Shown here: in pieces, positions 1 to 7,583 of the stretch
Position numbering within the stretch: the first letter of the stretch is position 1
Layout of the letters: every line of letters begins with the position of its first letter
Assembly (NCBI GenBank): GCA_945901065.1
Contig: CAMDKI010000006.1
Coordinates: 1-64,000, forward strand
From: Chitinophaga pinensis
Lineage (GTDB): Bacteria > Bacteroidota > Bacteroidia > Chitinophagales > CAIOSU01
Direction of reading: 5' to 3'
Length of the DNA stretch: 64,000 bases
Made by a program: the position numbers and the translations under genes
Notes under the pieces: model-generated
What the model was told of the DNA's origin: nothing
Database searches by the model: none
What the model saw: the letters and a program-made list of their open reading frames with translations, nothing else

Positions 1-861
1 CAAAGCGATTGGCCGCTACTGCGCGAGCATTATGATACGCCTTTCTTTTTTAGCAGTGCGGCTTACAAGGAGCTGGACCCCGTGAACATTGAACTGACAA
101 CAGTGTACCGCCAGCAAGACGAGCGCTTTGTGAACCTGCTGAACCGCATACGCAACAATGAAATGGACGAGGACTCGATGGAGGAACTGAACCGCCGTGC
201 CATTGGTTCGCCCATTGACGATGATATGTACATTACGCTTTGCGCCACGCGCCAAGCCGCCCAGCAAACCAATGATTTTAAACTGGCCAGTCTTAACGAG
301 CAAGAGCGCACGCTTACGGGCAAAACCTCGGGCATTTTCGGGCCCGAACTGATGCCTACCGAAATGGACCTAAAACTGAAGGTGGGCGCACAAGTTATGA
401 TGGTAAAAAACGACTTAGAGAAGAAATGGGTAAACGGCAGCATAGGCAAAATACTGGCCATAAACAACGAGGAGCTGCTAATTGAAATTGAGGGCAAGGA
501 GCAAAAAGTAACCACCGTAACCTGGGACAACACCCGCTACGACTACGACAACCTAAAGAGTGCCATTAAGGAGCAGATTGTGGGCACGTTTACGCAGTTT
601 CCGGTGAAGTTGGCTTGGGGCATAACCATACACAAAAGCCAAGGCCTTACGTTCCATAAAGTGATTATTGACCTCGGCAATGGGGCTTTTGCGGCAGGGC
701 AGGTATATGTGGCGTTGAGCCGCTGCACTACGCTAGAGGGTCTGGTGCTGCGCCGTCCGCTTACGCCGCGCGACATTTTTGTGCGCCCCATGGTGGTGGA
801 GTTTTACCAAAACATGAACAATAGCCGCAGGATTGAGCAGGCGCTGAAGGCGAATTTCTAA
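1..861 (+). CDS. SF1 DNA helicase, Pif1/RecD-like, C-terminal part (5' end outside window)
   Basis: The frame is open from base 1, so this is the last 286 residues of a larger ATP-dependent DNA helicase whose Walker A and B motifs lie upstream of the window. Near the end it carries the helicase motif ITIHKSQGLTF (about residues 207-217 of the fragment) and YVALSRC (about 235-241), which are motifs V and VI of the Pif1/RecD/UvrD-C2 group. The part before these, with VGAQVMMVKND and WVNGSIG, looks like the SH3-like insertion typical of RecD2 and Pif1 proteins. It likely acts in replication or repair. It ends with TAA at 859-861. The family assignment is firm; the exact subfamily is not, because the N-terminus is missing. 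Confidence 0.88.
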   Translation, partial: QSDWPLLREHYDTPFFFSSAAYKELDPVNIELTTVYRQQDERFVNLLNRIRNNEMDEDSMEELNRRAIGSPIDDDMYITLCATRQAAQQTNDFKLASLNEQERTLTGKTSGIFGPELMPTEMDLKLKVGAQVMMVKNDLEKKWVNGSIGKILAINNEELLIEIEGKEQKVTTVTWDNTRYDYDNLKSAIKEQIVGTFTQFPVKLAWGITIHKSQGLTFHKVIIDLGNGAFAAGQVYVALSRCTTLEGLVLRRPLTPRDIFVRPMVVEFYQNMNNSRRIEQALKANF

Positions 862-939
862 TTTGGAAATTAGGCAATTTGAAAATTTGAAAATGGTGGC
901 TTGGATGTGCTATTTTTTTTATTTATCGGTGTTTCGTTG

Positions 940-1019
940 CCCTCACCTAACCTACTTCGATCTCGTTTCAAACGAGACTCAGCAAAGGTCTCCCATTGGG
1001 AGAGGGACTTACATAGTTT
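940..1019 (+). repeat. Dispersed CCTCACCTAACC...GAGAGGGACTT repeat, copy A, interrupted
   Basis: The left half ccctcacctaacc (940-952) and the right half starting tctcccattggg (989 onward) with tail gagagggacttacatagttt match the uninterrupted copy at 26964-27006. Bases 953-988 are an extra 36 bases containing the palindromic element. A degenerate copy is at 62264-62298 and an inverted one at about 26822-26858. Confidence 0.7.
955..982 (+). repeat. Palindromic repeat element, copy 1
   Basis: The core tctcgtttcaaacgaga (961-977) forms an 8-bp stem with a one-base loop and is flanked by cttcga on the left and ctcag on the right. The same 28 bases recur at 1801-1828, and in the opposite orientation at 36362-36387 and 36401-36426. 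This copy interrupts another repeat. Confidence 0.85.
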
Positions 1020-1162
1020 GTACTTTTCAAATATCTCATTTGATATTTCTCATTTGATATTTCTTATTTCTCATCTCTCATCTCTCATCTCAAATCTCTA
1101 TTTTTGAACCTTGTAATGCCCACGGGTGTTATGCTTTTTTAGAACAAATACACTGCCCTACC

Positions 1163-1480
1163 ATGAGCGTAATAACAGCTACCGATGCCGATTTTGATGC
1201 ATTGTTGAAGGATAACGAGAAAGTAATTGTAAAGTACTATGCCGACTGGTGCGGTAGCTGCCGCTTGTTTACCCCAAAGTTTAAGCGCCTAAGCGATGAC
1301 GAGCGTTTTAGTGGCGTGGCCTTCGTGGAAGTAAATGCCGAGAAAAGCCCGAATGCCCGTAAGTTGGCAAACGTGGATAATCTGCCGTTTATAGCCGTGT
1401 TCAAAAACGGGGAATTGGTGGAAGGCGCCAGCACCAGCAAAGAGGATTATGTAACCGGAATGATTGATAAACTGAACTGA
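1163..1480 (+). CDS. Thioredoxin family protein
   Basis: A 105-residue single-domain thioredoxin, the usual length. The redox motif WCGSC sits at residues 29-33 after the strand VIVKYYAD, and the cis-proline loop NLPFIAVF follows near residue 76. The Gly-Ser pair replaces the Gly-Pro of classical thioredoxins, which usually changes the redox potential, so partner choice may differ from TrxA. No signal peptide is visible, so it should act in the cytoplasm. It starts at ATG 1163. The next gene begins 1 base after its stop, so the two are almost certainly co-transcribed. Confidence 0.9.
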   Translation: MSVITATDADFDALLKDNEKVIVKYYADWCGSCRLFTPKFKRLSDDERFSGVAFVEVNAEKSPNARKLANVDNLPFIAVFKNGELVEGASTSKEDYVTGMIDKLN

Positions 1481-1481
1481 G

Positions 1482-1724
1482 ATGAAACTACCGGTTATAA
1501 AGCTATTAGTAGAAACCTACACCCTAGAGCAGCTTACCGCTGCCGAGGAGGCCATATTGAACGAAGAAACCCCTGCCATAGCAATTGAGGGTAGCGACGA
1601 AGGCGAGCAGCTTACACACGCCATAGCTGCCATTGAGATACTGAAGGATGTGGCCGAAAACGGCACCGATGTGCGTACCGCTATGCGCAACTACACGCAA
1701 CGGGTACGGAATTCTATTTCGTAG
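1482..1724 (+). CDS. Small conserved protein paired with thioredoxin (possibly DUF6952)
   Basis: An 80-residue acidic, largely helical protein. Residues 1-30 contain the run TLEQLTAAEEAILNEE and the middle has an acidic EGSDEGEQ segment followed by an alanine-rich helix. It starts one base after the thioredoxin stop, which indicates a two-gene unit. From memory, small proteins like this often follow a thioredoxin or peroxiredoxin in Bacteroidota (possibly the DUF6952 group), but I cannot confirm the family without a search. No catalytic motif, cysteine pair, signal peptide or membrane segment is visible. A role with the thioredoxin is inferred from position only. Confidence 0.75.
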   Translation: MKLPVIKLLVETYTLEQLTAAEEAILNEETPAIAIEGSDEGEQLTHAIAAIEILKDVAENGTDVRTAMRNYTQRVRNSIS

Positions 1725-1800
1725 TTCTTGTTTGCCTCTGTATTTAGGTTCTAGTTTGTGTTAAATTTAATGCTCCGAATTACACCACCCCTACCCCTTC

Positions 1801-1828
1801 CTTCGATCTCGTTTCAAACGAGACTCAG
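1801..1828 (+). repeat. Palindromic repeat element, copy 2
   Basis: Identical over 28 bases to the element at 955-982, with core tctcgtttcaaacgaga at 1807-1823. It lies between the small thioredoxin partner gene and the convergent membrane-protein gene. Its flanks (ccaccccta on the left, ctaggagggaag on the right) look like two halves of a CT/AG-rich hairpin, suggesting it again interrupts another repeat. Confidence 0.85.
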
Positions 1829-1867
1829 GACAAGCTCTTTCTAGGAGGGAAGTGCTATGTTTTATTG

Positions 1868-2401
1868 CTATTTATCTTTTGCAACGGCTCGCTTATCTAA
1901 CCAGCGGATGAGGAGGATTAGGCTGATGACGATGAGCACTTCCCATAGGAAACCGAGTTTGTCGTCGGTGCGGTCGGGCAGGTATTGGTGGAGTAACGAA
2001 AAGGGTGGCACAGCGTCGGTGATGGTGTGCAGAAACTGATGAATGTGGCCCGTTTGGTACCAACTGGGGTGCTCGCCCAAAATAGCCTTACTGCCGTGCA
2101 GTATTACCCAATCAAAATCAGGAAGAATAGAGAACGTAATACCGATGGGGTATTTGCGCCAGTATTTTACCAGCATATATATGGTGGCAGTATAGACTAT
2201 TAAATGGTAGCCCACCCAAAACGGGTCGGTGTAGCGGGCGTCGGGCGGATGGTAGGTAATGCGAGCAATACGGTCGAATACGCTATGCAGAAACAAGGCA
2301 ATGACGGCTATCACTACAAACCTTACCACGGGCTGCATGCGTTTCTTAGAGAAAATCTTCTCTAGGCTAATGCCAACTAGAATGTGAGTAGGGCCTTGCA
2401 T
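1868..2401 (-). CDS. Integral membrane protein, possibly metal-dependent hydrolase-like
   Basis: A 177-residue protein with about four hydrophobic segments: around residues 28-42, 68-85, 93-105 and a strongly hydrophobic one near 153-167 (VLIVISLILLIRWLD). Conserved-looking polar pairs inside or beside the membrane, HILVG, HSVFDRIA and LPDFDW, plus a HIHQFLHTI stretch, resemble the His/Asp pattern of the YdjM/DUF457 membrane-bound hydrolase-like group, but the match is by eye only. It starts at ATG 2401 and stands alone, converging with the thioredoxin unit. Function unknown. Confidence 0.75.
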   Translation of the reverse strand: MQGPTHILVGISLEKIFSKKRMQPVVRFVVIAVIALFLHSVFDRIARITYHPPDARYTDPFWVGYHLIVYTATIYMLVKYWRKYPIGITFSILPDFDWVILHGSKAILGEHPSWYQTGHIHQFLHTITDAVPPFSLLHQYLPDRTDDKLGFLWEVLIVISLILLIRWLDKRAVAKDK

Positions 2402-2603
2402 GCGATTGTTTGAGACACAAGATACAAAAGAAGATAGTTGCGAGTTACGGGTTACGAGTTGCGAGTTTTGTTTTTAAATGCAGAGTGCACAAATTAATAA
2501 CGCAAAGGACACTAGGATATGTGAAGGACGGGGGCTGGATGATAACTATATAAAGTATTGCAATTAGCACATTGGTACATCAGCACATTAGCACATCGGT
2601 ATG
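2402..2603. other. Intergenic region with two degenerate short-period repeats
   Basis: Bases 2436-2471 repeat the unit GTTGCGAGTTACGG with small changes. Bases about 2562-2600 repeat TTAGCACATTGGTACATC-like units. No gene or clear terminator was seen. Confidence 0.55.
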
Positions 2604-3479
2604 CTATTCTTCATCTTCCAACGGCAGGCCGTCGTAGTCGTCAACGTTTTCGTCAAACTCAAAATCGCGGCCCCAATGCTCTTCGCCCATGGCATCTTCG
2701 GCAGGGGCTTTGTATAGGCTCATTATCCCTTCTGATAGCACCAAGTATATCTCCTTGTAAGCATCGTGGCCTTGCAGGTAGTTCATGTGCTCGCCAATGG
2801 TGCGGTAGTCGCCACGCTTAGCAGGGCCAGTTTGCACTTGCATTGGTGTATGGGTTTTAAGTTTTGCCATGGTCTCTTCCATGAGCGGGTAAAGCAACTT
2901 AAAATCAATATGCTCCTTTTGCAGAATTTCGCTAGAGATGTGGTACAAATAGTTGGTAAAGTTATTGGCAAACACTGCAGCCACATGCAAGGCACGGCGC
3001 TTGTGGCTATCTAGCTTGTGTACACTATTGCTTATGCTTTTAGCTAGGGCCGTTAGTTCCTCTTCTACCCTAGTGCTGGAGCCTTCAATAAAAATAGGTA
3101 CCTGCTTAAAATCAACATGCGTGCCTTTGGTAAGCGTTTGCAAAGGATAGAAAATACCGTGGTTCAGGCTAATGCGCTCCATGCCCGTCATAGGCACGGC
3201 ACCGCTGGTGTGCGCTACAATTTGCTTATCTAGTTGCAGGGTAAGGATAATGTCGTCAATACCATGGTCGCTAACGGCAACAATGTAAATGTCGGCTGTG
3301 CGGGTAATTTGTTCGGGTTTGCTCGCAAAAGCTGCATCCAGCTCTTCGGCCAATGCCACGCCTTCAATTTTACTGCGGTTGTAAACTTCCACCACTTTAT
3401 GCCCAGCCTTAATAAACTGATGCCCTAAGTGCCAGGCCATATTACCGGCACCGATAATTACAATATTCTTATGCTGCAC
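2604..3479 (-). CDS. Rossmann-fold NADP-binding protein with DUF2520 domain
   Basis: A 291-residue protein with an N-terminal dinucleotide-binding fold, IIGAGNMAWHLG at residues 8-19 (glycines 10 and 12), of the type seen in F420-dependent oxidoreductase or pyrroline-carboxylate reductase-like proteins, followed by a helical C-terminal domain of the DUF2520 type (about residues 125-250). It ends in a strongly acidic tail with many Asp and Glu residues (about 262-291). The start is a GTG at 3479 and overlaps the end of ccmF by 11 bases, so it is translated as part of the ccm operon. The substrate is unknown. A link with cytochrome maturation is inferred from position only. Confidence 0.85.
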   Translation of the reverse strand: MQHKNIVIIGAGNMAWHLGHQFIKAGHKVVEVYNRSKIEGVALAEELDAAFASKPEQITRTADIYIVAVSDHGIDDIILTLQLDKQIVAHTSGAVPMTGMERISLNHGIFYPLQTLTKGTHVDFKQVPIFIEGSSTRVEEELTALAKSISNSVHKLDSHKRRALHVAAVFANNFTNYLYHISSEILQKEHIDFKLLYPLMEETMAKLKTHTPMQVQTGPAKRGDYRTIGEHMNYLQGHDAYKEIYLVLSEGIMSLYKAPAEDAMGEEHWGRDFEFDENVDDYDGLPLEDEE

Positions 3480-5913
3480 GAGATTCTTCTTTCTTGTTTT
3501 CGATGCGGCGGCGCCTAATGCTGATAATAAAGCCTGCCGTAGTAATCAATATACCTATCCACAATAGGTTTATCCAAGGGAAAACGATGGCCTTCATTAC
3601 AATAAAATCGCTACCACTATCCCGTTGCGCCACCCCTATGGCAAACTTATTCTCTTCAATCAGAATTTTCTCGATCCTAAACTTCACGCCTAATGCGGGC
3701 ACTTCAGTTACTTGCGGTACCACTTCCCTACCTCTAATCAAATAGATAGGTTCAGCCTTGGTTTCAACACCTGTAATTGGATTAAAGATGGCCAACTTTA
3801 AACCGATAGCAATATCACCTGCTTGAGCATCGGGTATAACAGGGGCTTTATTAACATCCTGCACCACCACAAAAGCCTTGGCAATGAAAAAGGTATCGCC
3901 AACACCTGCAATACTTACATTAAATGAGTCTGGTGCTTCTTTAATGGCATCTTTATTTGGCACCGAGGTTACGTGTGTGTATATGTCTTTGTAAAAATAA
4001 TGGCGCGTGTCGGGGTGGGCCACGATGCCCATGCGCGGGGTTATCTCGGCATTCGGCATTAGCATAAACTGCTCCAGCGTATCGCCTTCTGGGCTGGTGC
4101 GAATATAATCGACCATATAGAAATTCTTGCCTTCGTAAATACTATCGCCAATATAGGTTACCCAATAATTATCCATTCGTATTGGGTCGTTTAAGCGCAA
4201 TAGAACGTTATTTGAGCTTTCTTCTTCGGTAAAATCGCCCAAGCGCACATCGCCTTTAGATATTACCTCCTGCTTGTAGTTGGAGATAAGGATACCCACC
4301 AACATCAACCCAAAACCAATATGCGCTACCGAACCGCCTGATACATTTACCTTGCCTTTAAGCACCCTGATAATATAATCAAGATTCGATACTGAAGCAT
4401 ACAAAGCAGCATAAAGCATCAAAATGTATTGCCATTGGTCAATCTCGGTGGTAATGGCCACAAGAGCCGTTAAACCCGCTGATACAAACAAACTCAGCAA
4501 TATATTTTTGAAGAACTTAGTGGTATCCGAAGTTTTAAACCTCAACCATTGCACTGCACCGGAAAGTAAGCCCAAAAGAATAGCAATCCATACGTGGGTA
4601 TCGTTGTAATACTTTATAGCCGGAGGTGATATCTTGGATTGGTTTTCGAGGATACCCATACTTTGAATGGCGGCAAGAGCTTTGTTCCAGATAGGCACGC
4701 AAGTAGCTATAACCACTATCAATGCCGAAAGCAAGAAAACCAACGAGCCTACAAACATCCAAAACTCTCGGCTTGAGGTGTTCTCTTCACGCTGCGGCGA
4801 TGGAATACTCTTGCCACTTCGCACAAACAAAAAGGCAGACAAGGCAATATAGAACAACATGAAAATGAGCAACTGGCCGCTCATGCCCAAATCGGTAAAG
4901 GCATGCACCGAGGTATCGCCCAATATACCGCTGCGAGTAAGGAAGGTAGACAGCAATATAAATAAGAACGTGAGAATAAAGAACACGAACGTTGCCACTA
5001 AACCATAACCGCTATGGCGATAGGCAACCATAGTATGCAGGCCCGCCACAAGCGTAAGCCAAGGCACCAGCGATGCATTCTCAACTGGGTCCCAAGCCCA
5101 AAAGCCACCGAAGGTTAAGCTCTCGTAAGCCCAAGCGCCACCCATAAGAATGCCAATACCCAAAATGATGGTACTAAACAGCACCCAAGGTAAGGCTGGC
5201 TTTACCCAACCCACAAAATCGCGCACCCAGAGGCTGGCAATAGCAAAGGCAAAAGGTATTAGTGTAGATGAAAAACCCAAGAATAAAGTCGGCGGGTGAA
5301 TGGTCATCCAATAGTTTTTCAACAATGGGTTAAGGCCATTACCATCCTTTATAAAACTAAGATAGTTGGGGTTGCTAAAAATAGGCGCTTGCATGTTATC
5401 ACGGAGCAAGCCAAATGGGTTGCTGCCAATTTTTACATCGCCCACCCAAAGGCCCAGCAACATACTCATCAAAAACACCTGAGTAATAGCAAATACGGCC
5501 ATAATGGGGCTTTCCCATTTCTTGCTCGTGAACATCATGATGGTGCCCAATACGGCGTGCCACAAGGCCCAAAGCATAAAACTTCCCTCTTGCCCTTCCC
5601 AGAAACACGAAAACAGGTAACGCACTGGTAGCCCCTCAGAAGAGTGCTGCCAAACGTACATATACTCAAAGCGGTGATGGTAAATGAGGTAAAACAACGA
5701 CAGCACCACGCCCAAAATAGAGACACCATGCACCAAAAACAATATGCGGCCATACTTGCGCCAGTTGCTGGCTTCGGCTAGGTGGTCGCGCTTTTGGGTA
5801 GCAAAAAAGTAGGCTATAGATGCGGTAAAAGCACTTACAAAACCCAGTATCACAAGAAAACGCCCGAGATTCCCGGGCGCGGTCAATTCATTTAAATATT
5901 CTATGGGCTCCAT
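3469..5913 (-). CDS. ccmF: Cytochrome c maturation protein CcmF (haem lyase component)
   Basis: An 814-residue polytopic membrane protein, longer than E. coli CcmF but with the same core. It holds the tryptophan-rich WWD haem-handling motif (WAYESLTFGGFWAWDP, about residues 262-278) and nearby conserved histidine segments such as TIHPPTLFLGF (about 204-214) and AYRHSGYG (about 296-303), which are expected haem ligands on the outer face. A large hydrophilic region at about 530-775 is probably periplasmic, with a last membrane segment and a basic tail. Known role: it moves haem from CcmE to apocytochrome c thiols. Its start codon overlaps the ccmE stop by one base (TAATG), and DUF2520 follows with an 11-base overlap. 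Confidence 0.95.
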   Translation of the reverse strand: MEPIEYLNELTAPGNLGRFLVILGFVSAFTASIAYFFATQKRDHLAEASNWRKYGRILFLVHGVSILGVVLSLFYLIYHHRFEYMYVWQHSSEGLPVRYLFSCFWEGQEGSFMLWALWHAVLGTIMMFTSKKWESPIMAVFAITQVFLMSMLLGLWVGDVKIGSNPFGLLRDNMQAPIFSNPNYLSFIKDGNGLNPLLKNYWMTIHPPTLFLGFSSTLIPFAFAIASLWVRDFVGWVKPALPWVLFSTIILGIGILMGGAWAYESLTFGGFWAWDPVENASLVPWLTLVAGLHTMVAYRHSGYGLVATFVFFILTFLFILLSTFLTRSGILGDTSVHAFTDLGMSGQLLIFMLFYIALSAFLFVRSGKSIPSPQREENTSSREFWMFVGSLVFLLSALIVVIATCVPIWNKALAAIQSMGILENQSKISPPAIKYYNDTHVWIAILLGLLSGAVQWLRFKTSDTTKFFKNILLSLFVSAGLTALVAITTEIDQWQYILMLYAALYASVSNLDYIIRVLKGKVNVSGGSVAHIGFGLMLVGILISNYKQEVISKGDVRLGDFTEEESSNNVLLRLNDPIRMDNYWVTYIGDSIYEGKNFYMVDYIRTSPEGDTLEQFMLMPNAEITPRMGIVAHPDTRHYFYKDIYTHVTSVPNKDAIKEAPDSFNVSIAGVGDTFFIAKAFVVVQDVNKAPVIPDAQAGDIAIGLKLAIFNPITGVETKAEPIYLIRGREVVPQVTEVPALGVKFRIEKILIEENKFAIGVAQRDSGSDFIVMKAIVFPWINLLWIGILITTAGFIISIRRRRIENKKEESRAA

Positions 5914-6320
5914 TAAGTAGTTGCTGCGTTATATTCCTTTTCCTCTAGCTCGTCTTCAATATATTTACTCGGGCACTTGGTCAATATCTTGGTAGCCCTA
6001 AATTCGTCTCCAGTCATTTTACCTATTAGCACCACTTGCTCACTGCGTTCAAAATCTTGTGGCTTTGTACCCGGGAAAACAACTTTCTTCTGCACGCCCT
6101 CGTTATCAACCATATAAAAACTGAAGAAGTTGGGGTCAACTTCAGGGTCATAGTACATATCCATGTCGCGCGCCAACTTACCTACTACGTGGTACTCCTT
6201 ATCGGGCTTAGCCGATGCGGTGGTAAAACTCTCGTAGGTGCTATAATCGCCAGTGCGGGCAATAATGACCCCTACACAAGCGGCGATAAACACCAAAAGA
6301 ACGATGTGGGTCTTTTTCAT
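5913..6320 (-). CDS. ccmE: Cytochrome c maturation haem chaperone CcmE, CxxxY type
   Basis: A 135-residue protein with an N-terminal membrane anchor (residues 4-21) and a periplasmic OB-fold domain containing YHVVGKLARD and VVFPGTKPQDF. CcmE carries haem covalently and hands it to CcmF. In E. coli the haem is attached to a histidine in a HxxxY motif. Here the matching position reads KCPSKYIE, so it is the CxxxY form with cysteine as the attachment residue, as described for Desulfovibrio and archaeal homologues. It is the first gene of the ccmE-ccmF-DUF2520 operon. No CcmH, CcmI or CcmABCD genes are seen nearby. Confidence 0.93.
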   Translation of the reverse strand: MKKTHIVLLVFIAACVGVIIARTGDYSTYESFTTASAKPDKEYHVVGKLARDMDMYYDPEVDPNFFSFYMVDNEGVQKKVVFPGTKPQDFERSEQVVLIGKMTGDEFRATKILTKCPSKYIEDELEEKEYNAATT

Positions 6321-6435
6321 AACAGGGTAATTGATACCAATAAATGCAACGTAAAGTTACGTCAAAATGTTCAGTTTGGCTCAGCCCAACCCCATTTTAA
6401 CAAATAATAGCACGTTGACTTTTGTCATATTGAAT

Positions 6436-7581
6436 TTAGACCCCCAACAACCTTGCCACCTGCACGGCTTGGTACTCTAACAGTTCGGCAGCATTGGCCA
6501 CGCATTCGTTTAAGGTCATAGGGCGGTTGGGCAGGGCTATTACACCTTGAAACATGGGGTAATCCTCTGGCTTAAAACCAATGGGTACCGAGCCTGTAAA
6601 ACATACAATCGGTTTGCCGTGCTCGTTAGCCAACAAAGCAAGCCCATGCGGACCTTTGCCCTTCAGGGTTTGCTCATCTAACCGACCTTCGGCCGTGAAT
6701 ACGAAATCGGCATTCGCTATCTTTTCGGTCATGCCTACTATTTCCATAAGGTATTGGGTGCCGTCAACCAGAGTAGCATTTAGGTAAGCTGCTAAGGTAG
6801 CGGCTACGCCACCAGCGGCAGCGCCATGCTTTATGCTCGGCAAATCGAATCCAAATAGCTTGTTGGATACTTTGGCGAAGTGCTCCATATTCTCTTCCAG
6901 CAAGCGTACTTGCTCGCCAGTTGCTCCTTTTTGCGGCGCGAACACATACGCAGCGCCTTCTTTGCCTAGCAGGGTATTCTCCACATCGCACAGCACAATA
7001 ATCTCGGTATCGTGCAGGCGGTGGTCCATTTCGGCCATGTCAATGCTTACTATGCTATGTAGGTAGCTGCCACCGAGTGGTATAGCACTCTTGTTGCGCT
7101 CGGTAAGGCGCACACCCAAGGCTTTCAATATGCCAGTGCCCGCATCAACGGTGGCGCTATTGCCTAGGCCCAGTAGTATGCGTTTGCAACCTTGATCAAG
7201 TATAGCAGTTATCAATTGCCCGGTGCCAAATGTTGAGGCCCGCATAGGGTTCAGTTCGTCGGGTTTCAGTAGGCTCATGCCTGAAGCAGCTGCAAGTTCT
7301 AGCACGCCCGTTTTGCCATCATCTACGAGGCCATATTTAGCCTTAACGTTGCGGCCCAGTGGGTCTTTTACGGTTACCTCTTTCATTATACCACCGAGAG
7401 CAGTTACCAATATCTCGGTCGTGAGCTCGCCGCCATCAGCTATAGGCTGCTCTATAATTTTTACATTAGGCAAGCCCCGCTCAATACCTTTGCGTAAAGC
7501 TGCTGCAGCAGCAATGGCACTTACGCTACCCTTCATGGTGTTGGGAGCAACTAAAAATGTAAGTGCCTTTTTCTTAGTCAT
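6436..7581 (-). CDS. Glycerate kinase (GarK/GlxK family)
   Basis: A 381-residue protein of the usual length for glycerate kinase type 1, which phosphorylates D-glycerate with ATP to a phosphoglycerate in glyoxylate and sugar-acid breakdown. Family signatures are visible: VAPNTMKGSVSA near the N-terminus, IADGGELTTE near residue 46, the GLGNSATVDAGTGILKALG region (about residues 138-156) and GAAAGGVAATLAAYL (about 250-264). The start is ATG 7581, and its upstream neighbour, a T9SS protein, ends at 7584, so the two genes are only 2 bases apart and may be co-transcribed. That pairing looks accidental in function. Cytoplasmic. Confidence 0.93.
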   Translation of the reverse strand: MTKKKALTFLVAPNTMKGSVSAIAAAAALRKGIERGLPNVKIIEQPIADGGELTTEILVTALGGIMKEVTVKDPLGRNVKAKYGLVDDGKTGVLELAAASGMSLLKPDELNPMRASTFGTGQLITAILDQGCKRILLGLGNSATVDAGTGILKALGVRLTERNKSAIPLGGSYLHSIVSIDMAEMDHRLHDTEIIVLCDVENTLLGKEGAAYVFAPQKGATGEQVRLLEENMEHFAKVSNKLFGFDLPSIKHGAAAGGVAATLAAYLNATLVDGTQYLMEIVGMTEKIANADFVFTAEGRLDEQTLKGKGPHGLALLANEHGKPIVCFTGSVPIGFKPEDYPMFQGVIALPNRPMTLNECVANAAELLEYQAVQVARLLGV

Positions 7582-7583
7582 GG

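Larger units (their letters stand above)
862..1162. other. Intergenic gap filled with short repeats
   Basis: This 301-base gap has no convincing gene. It starts with an AATTTG-rich degenerate repeat (about 864-895), then a dispersed repeat interrupted by a palindromic element (940-1019), then a run of TCTCAT and TTTGATATTTC units (about 1029-1100). A possible minus-seven box TATTTTTG lies at 1099-1106, upstream of the thioredoxin gene, but no TTG was seen at the right distance. Small ORFs across it are made of the repeats and are not credible. Confidence 0.7.

Noticed and set aside
863..1107. Two overlapping small ORFs after the helicase
   Set aside because: They consist of the palindromic element and TCTCAT repeats, with no conserved-looking peptide.
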